Part shown: positions 1 to 5,662 of the stretch, piece by piece | How positions within the stretch are numbered: the first letter of the stretch is position 1 | Layout of the letters: each line of letters begins with the position of its first letter | NCBI GenBank assembly: GCA_025924275.1 | Contig: JAICEH010000072.1 | Coordinates: 1-9,220, forward strand | Origin: Gemmatimonadales bacterium | GTDB taxonomy: Bacteria > Gemmatimonadota > Gemmatimonadetes > Gemmatimonadales > GWC2-71-9 | Length of the DNA: 9,220 nucleotides | Reading direction: 5' to 3' | Program-made: the position numbers and the translations under genes | Notes under the pieces: model-generated | Seen by the model: the letters and a program-made list of their open reading frames with translations, nothing else | Database searches by the model: none | What the model was told of the DNA's origin: nothing

Positions 1-1
1 C

Positions 2-679
2 GTGATGATGTCCGGCAAGGTTGCGGTGGTGTGCGGCTTCGGCGAGGTGGGCAAGGGCTCGGCCGCGAGCCTGCGCAATGCCGGCGCGCGCGTCATGGTC
101 ACCGAGGTCGATCCGATCTGCGCCCTGCAGGCGGCGATGGAGGGCTACGAGGTGCGGACGGTGGAGGACGTGGTGGCGACCGCCGACGTCTTCATCACCG
201 CCACCGGCAACCGCGACGTCATCACCGTGGCCCACATGGCCCGGATGAAGGACAAGGCGATCGTCGGGAACATCGGGCACTTCGACAACGAGATCGACAT
301 GGCGGGCCTCAAGCGGATGCCCGGCGTCGAGCGGATCAACATCAAGCCGCAGTACGACGAGTTCGTCTTCCCCGACGGGCACTCGGTGCTGGTGCTGGCG
401 GAGGGGCGGCTCCTCAACCTGGGCTGCGCCACCGGGCACCCGAGCTTCGTGATGTCGGCCAGCTTCACCAACCAGGTGATGGCCCAGATCGAGCTCCACA
501 CCCGGGCGGCGGAATACGAAAGGAAGGTGTACGTGCTGCCCAAGCACCTGGACGAGAAGGTGGCCCGGCTCCACCTGCCCAAGCTCGGCGTCCGGCTCAC
601 CCAGCTCACCCCGGAGCAGGCGGCGTACATCGGCGTGGCCGGGGGTGGGCCGTACAAGGCGGAGCATTACAGGTACTAG
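2..679 (+). CDS. ahcY: S-adenosylhomocysteine hydrolase, C-terminal part (5' end outside window)
   Basis: This cytosolic NAD-dependent enzyme splits S-adenosylhomocysteine into adenosine and homocysteine, clearing the by-product of methyl transfer and feeding the methionine/SAM cycle. The visible 225 residues hold the Rossmann domain and the C-terminal tail. Visible motifs are the dinucleotide loop GFGEVGKG (visible residues 12-19), Glu35 in VTEVD (expected to bind the NAD ribose), ATGNRDVI, NIGHFDNEID and LNLGCATGHPSFVMS. The tail GPYKAEHYRY ends the protein; its Lys219 and Tyr223 correspond to the tail residues that contact NAD in the neighbouring subunit. Family members are about 430-470 residues, so roughly the N-terminal half, with the substrate domain, lies left of the window. 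The first visible codons (GTG ATG ATG) are internal, not a start. The TAG stop abuts a decamer repeat array. No functional link with the other genes is evident. Confidence 0.97.
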   Translation: MMMSGKVAVVCGFGEVGKGSAASLRNAGARVMVTEVDPICALQAAMEGYEVRTVEDVVATADVFITATGNRDVITVAHMARMKDKAIVGNIGHFDNEIDMAGLKRMPGVERINIKPQYDEFVFPDGHSVLVLAEGRLLNLGCATGHPSFVMSASFTNQVMAQIELHTRAAEYERKVYVLPKHLDEKVARLHLPKLGVRLTQLTPEQAAYIGVAGGGPYKAEHYRY

Positions 680-680
680 G

Positions 681-760
681 ACGGCTGAGGGCGGCTGAGG
701 ACGGCTGGGGACGGCGGAAGGCGGCTGAGGGCGGCTGGGGGCGGCTGAGGGCGGCTAGGG
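681..760 (+). repeat. Decamer tandem array A, 8 units, sense to ahcY
   Basis: Eight units in exact 10-bp register begin one base after the ahcY stop. Unit variants are ACGGCTGAGG, GCGGCTGAGG, ACGGCTGGGG, ACGGCGGAAG and GCGGCTAGGG. The ahcY stop context (TAGGACGGC) itself resembles the end of a unit. The last unit supplies, on the opposite strand, the TAG stop of the convergent four-helix-bundle gene. Bases 729-760 fit the G3N5G5N7G3N6G3 quadruplex pattern. No self-complementary hairpin or T-run terminator is seen here. Confidence 0.93.
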
Positions 761-1141
761 TGAACGATTGGCCGGGCTGGTGCGGATGCTTCGGTCCAGG
801 CCGCGTGCGAGGAGGTACGTGAGTCTGCCGGCGCCGATCACGAGCGGCCTCAGGTGCTCGCCGTCCCCCGGGTTGGCGACTCCGACGGCGTCGGCGAACT
901 CGATCGCGTACTCGACCTCCGCCAGGGACCCCATCGCGATGTCGAGGAAGCGCCGGAACTCGCGGGAGCCCCGGCGCATCGAACCTTCCACGATGTTGGC
1001 GGGAGCGGAGAAGGCCGCCCGGCGCACCTGGGCGGTCAGCCCGAAGCGCTCACCCGCGGGCCAGCGTGAAGTGACCCGATAGACCCCGACGGCCAGTTCG
1101 TGACTGGCCTGCCACGCACGGAGTTCGCGATAGCTCCCCAT
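755..1141 (-). CDS. Four-helix-bundle protein (23S rRNA intervening-sequence protein family)
   Basis: This 128-residue protein belongs to the small all-helical family first known from ORFs in 23S rRNA intervening sequences; the diversity-generating-retroelement accessory protein Avd is structurally related. The biochemical function is unknown. Family signatures are the N-terminal YRELRAWQASHELAVGVY, then FGLTAQVRRAAFSAPANIVEGS (about residues 33-54) and FRRFLDIAMGSLAEVEYAIEFA (about 62-83), where small and hydrophobic residues alternate as in packed helices. Length is normal for the family. The ATG start places the conserved N-terminal motif correctly, but the upstream Shine-Dalgarno is weak. 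The gene converges on ahcY and its stop lies inside decamer array A. Array B lies upstream in the opposite orientation, so the gene sits between inverted arrays. No 23S rRNA or reverse transcriptase is present, so neither classic context applies. Confidence 0.88.
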   Translation of the reverse strand: MGSYRELRAWQASHELAVGVYRVTSRWPAGERFGLTAQVRRAAFSAPANIVEGSMRRGSREFRRFLDIAMGSLAEVEYAIEFADAVGVANPGDGEHLRPLVIGAGRLTYLLARGLDRSIRTSPANRSP

Positions 1142-1200
1142 GCCGCAATCTCGCGCCGAGGGGAACTCCAGTGGTGTCCCCGCCGCGCGGCACGTCCCAT

Positions 1201-1300
1201 TCCTATCCGTCCCCAGCCGTCCCCAGCCGCCCTCAGCCGTCCTCAGCCGTCTTCAGCCCCAGCCGTCCTCAGCCGCCCTCAGCCGCCCTCAGCCGCCGCC
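1201..1300 (-). repeat. Decamer tandem array B, about 9 units, sense to the acylase gene
   Basis: On the + strand this reads as AGCCGYCCYC units; on the - strand it is the same RCGGCTGAGG family as array A. Units 1201-1250 are in register, a slip of about four bases occurs near 1251-1260, and near-perfect units resume at 1261-1300. The array directly follows the TAG stop of the penicillin-acylase-family gene (1301-1303), giving TAGGGCGGC on the - strand. It fills most of the 159-bp gap before the four-helix-bundle gene. On the - strand TGA occurs in all three frames. Only three suitable G-runs lie close together, so the canonical quadruplex pattern is not met. Bases 1142-1200 show no clear promoter. 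Confidence 0.92.
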
Positions 1301-3487
1301 CTACTCCGGCCTATACCTCCTCACCAACTGCCGCTCGATCTCCGCCTCCGCGAACGCCACCGGCTTGAGCTCCCCCCGCGCGTACATCGCCGCCTGGTCG
1401 CTGAACCAGGGCGAATCCGGCAGGCTGCTGGCCCCGTAGGCCAGGATGGACCGGGCCCGCGGGCCGTCCTTCCCGAACTCCACCGCCAGCACCCAGCCGT
1501 CGCCGCCCGCCACCTCGAACGTCCCGGCCTTGCCGTCACCCGAGGGCCGCAGGCCGAGCACCCGGAAGCAGCCGTAGACCCCGGGGCACCCCATCACCGG
1601 CACGTCCACGTCGCCCCGGCGCACGCGGAGCACCTCGCCCAGGGCGGGATCCACTCGCCCGTAGGTTTCCTTCGCCTGGGCCACCGCCTGCGCGAACGCC
1701 TGTACTGCCCGCGCCGGGTCCGCGAGCCCGTCCGGGGTCGTCACCGGCTCGGCCGGGCTCCACGGCCTGGCCCACGCCTTCTGCCAGCGTTCCGCCCCAT
1801 TGGCGCCGCTCCCCTGCAGGTACGTGTCGAACCACACGGTGAAGAGCACCGCACCGCGCGAGTCCGGCACCGCCGTGCGGTCCCACCCCTCGATGGCCGC
1901 GAGGCCGGCCGCCACGTCCCCCGTCGGGTTGGTGGCGCGCACCGCCGCCACCAGGTCGTCCGCGAACCGCTCCCCGGCCAGCATCCGCGGCGAGTGCTTG
2001 AGCCGGACCACGTCGTCCAGCCCCACCTTCGGCATCGAGCGGATGAGGAGCAGCGAGAGCTGGCTCCGGAGCCGCAGGTCGGGCGAGGGGAAGTCGGGCG
2101 GCGGGAACTTCGCCGAGTCGATCACCGACTCCAGGTTGGTGAAGTGGTAGGGGTCGTTCGCGTTCTGCAGGTACCCGGAGCGCGGGTTGAGGAGCTGGGG
2201 CAGCGCGTCCGGCTCGTAGAGCGTGCCCCAGACGTCGTCGGTGCTGCGCGCCGGCACTGCCGCCGTGTCGCCGCCCGAGGGGTGCGGCCGCCGCGGCAGG
2301 GCCGCGTTCCAGAAGTAGAAGACGTTCCCTTCGCGGTCGGCGTAGGTCAGGTTCGACTCGGTGTGGGCCCGCATCGCCACCGCCGCCTTCCACTCCGCCA
2401 GGGTCCGCGCCCGCATCATCCGGAGGAACTGCTCCGCCTTCCGGTACTCGCCCCAGCCGGGCGACTTGAGCACGTACGCCTTGCCGTCCCGCCGCTCGAT
2501 CACCGGCCCGAGCGGCGTCCGCCACACCGCGCGGCTCTCCGAGGTGAGCGCCGTCCCGTTCCGCCAGCTGGCCCGGAGGATCACCCGCTCGAGCGCCATC
2601 GAGGCGCCGTCGAACAGCACGTGGTCCGGCCGCCGCGGGTCGAGGTCGAGCGCGTAGACCTCCTCGAGGTCGGGCGCGTTGTTGGTCGTGGCCCAGCCGA
2701 GGTGCTCGTTGAAGCCGCCGTTGAAGTAGAGCGGGAACCCGACCCGGAAGTCGCCGTAGAAGTTGACCTGCCCCGGGACGGTGATGTGCGCCTCGTAGTA
2801 GTTGCCGTACCAGAAGTCGCGCCAGCTCAGGTGCGGGTTCCGGAGCAGGATGGCGCGGCCCGAGGTGGTGCGGCTCGGCGCGAAGGCCCAGGCGTTGGAG
2901 CCGATGTTGTCCCGCCGCACCTCCTCCTCGAGCTCCGCCGCCAGCCCGGTGGGCCCGTCGTCCGTCCCCTCCCCGGGCTTCCGCCGCGCCAGCGCCCGCA
3001 GGAAGGTGCGCGTCGCCGGCTCCACCGTCTCGTCGGTCCAGAGTGCGGCCGCATCCTGCGGCGTGAACAGGGAGAGGCGCCACGCGGCGTACTCCTCGCG
3101 GTGGGTCTCCACCCACCGGTTGGCCGCCGCCGCCCAGCCCTCGAAGACGTGCCGGAGGTCCGCATCCAGGAGGTGGTAGGTCGCCGCCGCGCGCTCGTGC
3201 GACTCCCGGGAGGCGAAGTCGGACTCCAGCGAGTCGCGGCCGAAGATCTCCGCCAGCTCGCCCCGCGCGCGCACCAGGTTGAGGATGATCCGCTGGCCGT
3301 GGTCCTCGAGCTGGGCCCACGCGAGGCCGTAGCCCAGCGCCCCGAAGTCCTGCGCCAGGATGTGCGGCACCCCGTGCGCGGTGCGGCGGATCTCCACCCG
3401 GTCCCGGTACGGGGCCTGGGCGGCGAGGGGCAGCGTGGCGGTGCCGAGCAGCGCGACGGCCGCGGCGGCGAAGCGATGGATGGGCAT
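1301..3487 (-). CDS. Penicillin-acylase-family Ntn hydrolase, exported (possible acyl-homoserine-lactone or lipopeptide acylase)
   Basis: This 728-residue precursor has a Sec signal peptide (about residues 1-25, ending LPLAAQA). Family members hydrolyse amide bonds of N-acylated compounds (beta-lactams, acyl-homoserine lactones, cyclic lipopeptides) in the periplasm, after self-cleavage into alpha and beta chains. The alpha chain begins DRVEIRRTAHGVPHI. The cleavage and nucleophile site is Gly196-Ser197 in IGSNAWAFAPSRTTSGRAILLRNPHLSW, which makes Ser197 the beta-chain N-terminus. TTNNAPD (Asn269/270) and NLTYADREGN (Asn379) match conserved oxyanion and active-site regions. Length fits the family. 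An in-frame TAG at 3497-3499, just upstream, fixes the ATG start; the nearest purine-rich SD candidate is 12 nt away, so initiation may be weak. The TonB receptor gene lies 81 bp upstream on the same strand. Substrate cannot be deduced from sequence. Confidence 0.92.
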   Translation of the reverse strand: MPIHRFAAAAVALLGTATLPLAAQAPYRDRVEIRRTAHGVPHILAQDFGALGYGLAWAQLEDHGQRIILNLVRARGELAEIFGRDSLESDFASRESHERAAATYHLLDADLRHVFEGWAAAANRWVETHREEYAAWRLSLFTPQDAAALWTDETVEPATRTFLRALARRKPGEGTDDGPTGLAAELEEEVRRDNIGSNAWAFAPSRTTSGRAILLRNPHLSWRDFWYGNYYEAHITVPGQVNFYGDFRVGFPLYFNGGFNEHLGWATTNNAPDLEEVYALDLDPRRPDHVLFDGASMALERVILRASWRNGTALTSESRAVWRTPLGPVIERRDGKAYVLKSPGWGEYRKAEQFLRMMRARTLAEWKAAVAMRAHTESNLTYADREGNVFYFWNAALPRRPHPSGGDTAAVPARSTDDVWGTLYEPDALPQLLNPRSGYLQNANDPYHFTNLESVIDSAKFPPPDFPSPDLRLRSQLSLLLIRSMPKVGLDDVVRLKHSPRMLAGERFADDLVAAVRATNPTGDVAAGLAAIEGWDRTAVPDSRGAVLFTVWFDTYLQGSGANGAERWQKAWARPWSPAEPVTTPDGLADPARAVQAFAQAVAQAKETYGRVDPALGEVLRVRRGDVDVPVMGCPGVYGCFRVLGLRPSGDGKAGTFEVAGGDGWVLAVEFGKDGPRARSILAYGASSLPDSPWFSDQAAMYARGELKPVAFAEAEIERQLVRRYRPE

Positions 3488-3520
3488 TCCCCCAATCTAT
3501 CCTTCGCAGCCCTCCCGACG

Positions 3521-3570
3521 AGCCGCCCTCAGCCGTCCTCAGCCGCCCTCAGCCGCCCTCAGCCGCCCTC
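3521..3570 (-). repeat. Decamer tandem array C, 5 units, sense to the TonB receptor gene
   Basis: Five units in exact register: four are AGCCGCCCTC and one is AGCCGTCCTC on the + strand, the most uniform of the arrays. The TGA stop of the TonB receptor gene overlaps the first unit (3569-3571), and the following units repeat TGA every 10 bp on the - strand, covering all three frames. The array takes up 50 of the 81 bp between the receptor stop and the acylase start. Together with the C-run at 3572-3579 it fits the G-quadruplex pattern on the - strand (3546-3579). Confidence 0.95.
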
Positions 3571-5662
3571 ACCCCCCCCACCCAACCCCCACCGCCACCC
3601 ACCGCCGCGCCGCCGGCTCGTAGTACCGCCCGCCGGCCGCGTTCACCACCACCGAGCCCACGTACGCGCGGTCGAAGAGGTTCCGGACCGAGAGGAAGGG
3701 GCGAACCCGGACGCCTGCGCGCTCCCACCAGAGCCGGAGGTCGGTGGATGCCCAGCCGTCGGCGTCGGCCGAGTTGGCGTCGTTGGCCTCGACCCGGCTC
3801 GCCACCGCCTGCTCCAGTGCCGCGCCGAGGCCGCTCCCGAGCCGGAGCTCCACGCCCGCCACCAGGAAGTCGCGCGGCACCCCCGGCACGGTGTTGCCGT
3901 CGTACCGCTCGCCGTCCACCTCGTAGTCCACGTAGGCGTAGTCGGCACGGGTGTAGGCGCCGCGGAGGGTGAGCGGGTCGGCCGGCCGCCAGGTGAATCC
4001 CACTTCGGCGCCCCGGTGCCGCGACTGCCCGGCGTTCCGGAAGAACCGCCGGCCCGGCACGGAGGGGTCCTCGAACGGCACCAGCAGGTCGTCCACCTCG
4101 GCCAGGAAGAGCGCCGCCGTCCACTCCAGTCGGGGCGACCGCCCCCGCGCGCCCAGCTCCCAGTGGACCGCGGTCTGCGGGCCCAGGTCGGGATTGAGGC
4201 CTCCCCCGCCCTCGGGCCGGTTCGCCAGCTCCGTGGTGGTGGGCGTCTCGAACGAGCTCCGGACGCCGGCGTACGGCTCGAATGCGTCGCCCCGCGCCCA
4301 GACCACGCCGAGCGACGGCACCAGCCGCGCCATCGTCCGCTCGCCCGAGTCGTCGCCGTCGCCGAGGAGCCGGTCGTCCACCGCGAACCGCACGTGGTCG
4401 TAGCGCAGCCCGGCGCTCACCACCCACGCCCGCACGGGCGCGAGGCGGAGGAGGGCGAAGGGTCCGAGCTCCCGGGTCCGGTCCTCCTGGTCGAGGGTGA
4501 CCTGACTGCCGTCGGGCGACAGGTTCACCCGGTCGTCCTGCGCCCACTGCGCGTCGAGCCCGGTGGTGAGGAGCGGCAGCATCCGCCCCCCGAGCGGCAG
4601 CGTCGCCTCGGCACGGAGCCCGCCGTTCACCCGGTCGAGGAGGATGGTGCCGAAGGCCAGCGGATTCTCCACCTCGCGCAGACTGCCGAACAGCGCCATC
4701 CGTACCCGACGGTCCGACTGTCCGACCGTCCGACTGTCCGCCGTCCGACTGTCCGCCGTCCCACCCAGCCGCCGCGTCACCGCCACCGCCCCCGCCCACT
4801 GCTCCACCGCCTTCCGCGCGTCCACCGCGAGGTTGGCCGGTGCCGCCTGGGTGGGATCCTCCGCCACCTCCGCCGCGGTGAGCCCGCCCGGGTTCTCCGA
4901 CCGCGGCTGGTCGGTCCAGCGGAGCGTGGCACGGAGGTCGGTGTCGTCGCCGAGCACTCCGGCCCATCCGAGCCGCGCGCGCCGGGTCTCGTACGCGCTC
5001 TGCTCCCGCCACCCGTCGCCCCGGGCCCATCCCCCGCCCAGGCTCAGCGTCCCCGGCCCGGCCGGCACCGCCGCATCCGCCACGAGCTTCACGAACCCGT
5101 CCCCTCCACCTTCCGCCAGGCCGCCGAGCCGCCCCTGCCGTCCCAGCCGCCCCAGCCGTCCCGTCTCCACCGCCACCACCCCCCCGCCCGCATTCCCGTA
5201 CAGCGTCGACGTCCCGCCCCGCAGCACCTCGATCCGCTCCGCCTCGGCGAGGTCCACGTCGGTGAGCTGGCCCTGTCCGTCGGGAAGGGTCTGCGGGATC
5301 CCGTCGAGGATCACCTGCACCCCGCGGACCCCGAATGCGGAACGGGCCCCGAAGCCGCGGATCGAGATCCGCTCGTCGATCGCGGGGTTGCCGGGGTTCA
5401 CCGCGTAGAGGCCGGGCACCAGGCGCAGGACCTCCTCCAGCGCCGCGGCCGGGCGGTGGCGGAGGGCGTCGGGGCCCAGCACGGTGACGCCCGCGGGCAC
5501 GAGGTGGAGGGGCGAGGCATCGCGGGACGCCCGCACTTCCACCTCCGGCAGCCGGACGGCGGCGGTGTCCTGCGCGGCGAGCGGGGTGGCGAGGAGGGCG
5601 GCGGCCGCGTACGATGCACCGGGACCCGGGCCCCGCCACCAGGAGTGCCGGTTGCGCACCAT
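3569..5662 (-). CDS. TonB-dependent outer-membrane receptor
   Basis: This 697-residue protein is an outer-membrane, energy-coupled importer of scarce ligands such as iron-siderophore complexes, cobalamin or oligomers. The ATG at 5662 gives a signal peptide (MVRNRHSWW, then ASYAAAALLATPLAAQ, cut before D32) with TGAGG 6 nt upstream. The plug spans about residues 50-165, with the typical run ISIRGFGARSAFGVRGVQVILDGIP, then DLAEAERIEVLRGGTSTLYGNAGGGVV. The rest is beta-barrel, including FETPTTTELANRP, FFRNAGQSRHRGAEVGFTW and the near-terminal VRNLFDRAYVGS and GRYYEPAARRWVAVGVGW. Two short-repeat tracts are embedded in frame, at about residues 168-179 and 301-318. The last strand ends GWGG rather than in the usual terminal aromatic residue. 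The gene is divergent from the oligopeptidase gene with overlapping start regions. The ligand is unknown; no adjacent regulator was found. Confidence 0.93.
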   Translation of the reverse strand: MVRNRHSWWRGPGPGASYAAAALLATPLAAQDTAAVRLPEVEVRASRDASPLHLVPAGVTVLGPDALRHRPAAALEEVLRLVPGLYAVNPGNPAIDERISIRGFGARSAFGVRGVQVILDGIPQTLPDGQGQLTDVDLAEAERIEVLRGGTSTLYGNAGGGVVAVETGRLGRLGRQGRLGGLAEGGGDGFVKLVADAAVPAGPGTLSLGGGWARGDGWREQSAYETRRARLGWAGVLGDDTDLRATLRWTDQPRSENPGGLTAAEVAEDPTQAAPANLAVDARKAVEQWAGAVAVTRRLGGTADSRTADSRTVGQSDRRVRMALFGSLREVENPLAFGTILLDRVNGGLRAEATLPLGGRMLPLLTTGLDAQWAQDDRVNLSPDGSQVTLDQEDRTRELGPFALLRLAPVRAWVVSAGLRYDHVRFAVDDRLLGDGDDSGERTMARLVPSLGVVWARGDAFEPYAGVRSSFETPTTTELANRPEGGGGLNPDLGPQTAVHWELGARGRSPRLEWTAALFLAEVDDLLVPFEDPSVPGRRFFRNAGQSRHRGAEVGFTWRPADPLTLRGAYTRADYAYVDYEVDGERYDGNTVPGVPRDFLVAGVELRLGSGLGAALEQAVASRVEANDANSADADGWASTDLRLWWERAGVRVRPFLSVRNLFDRAYVGSVVVNAAGGRYYEPAARRWVAVGVGWGG
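4707..4760 (-). repeat. Mixed 8/7-bp tandem repeat inside the TonB receptor gene
   Basis: On the + strand the units are CGACGGTC, CGACTGTC, CGACCGTC, CGACTGTC, CGCCGTC, CGACTGTC, CGCCGTC. That is five 8-mers and two 7-mers, 54 bp in all or exactly 18 codons. The last 30 bp are a perfect 15-bp duplication (4731-4745 and 4746-4760). It encodes the low-complexity stretch TADSRTADSRTVGQSDRRV between two barrel strands, probably a loop. It differs from the decamer family, although both contain CGGC on the sense strand. Confidence 0.9.
5125..5160 (-). repeat. In-frame 9-bp tandem repeat inside the TonB receptor gene, related to the decamer
   Basis: Four 9-bp units read on the sense strand ACGGCTGGG, GCGGCTGGG, ACGGCAGGG and GCGGCTCGG. 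They encode Gly-Arg-Leu-type triplets (GRLGRLGRQGRL) just after the plug's last strand. The unit equals the intergenic decamer with TGA changed to TGG or another sense triplet and one base removed, so it is open and keeps the frame. Confidence 0.8.
5641..5645 (+). promoter_or_regulatory. Shine-Dalgarno AGGAG that fixes the TTG start of oligopeptidase B
   Basis: AGGAG lies 6 nt before the TTG at 5652. Starting there yields a complete signal peptide; the next candidate, ATG 5694, has a poorer ribosome site and would lose the signal. The site lies within the signal-peptide codons of the divergent TonB receptor gene. Confidence 0.75.

Noticed and set aside
681..760. CRISPR array
   Set aside because: The 10-bp units are directly adjacent with no unique spacers, and no cas gene is present.
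755..1141. Diversity-generating retroelement (Avd-like accessory protein)
   Set aside because: No reverse transcriptase and no template/variable repeat pair are seen; the general four-helix family is common without retroelements.
755..1141. 23S rRNA intervening sequence
   Set aside because: The flanks are ahcY and an acylase gene, with no rRNA sequence on either side.
5587..5615. Sigma-70-like promoter for oligopeptidase B (TACGAT near 5610 with TGGCGA 17 bp upstream)
   Set aside because: The -10 matches 4 of 6 and the -35 only 3 of 6 consensus bases, within coding sequence of the opposite gene; too weak to list as a feature.
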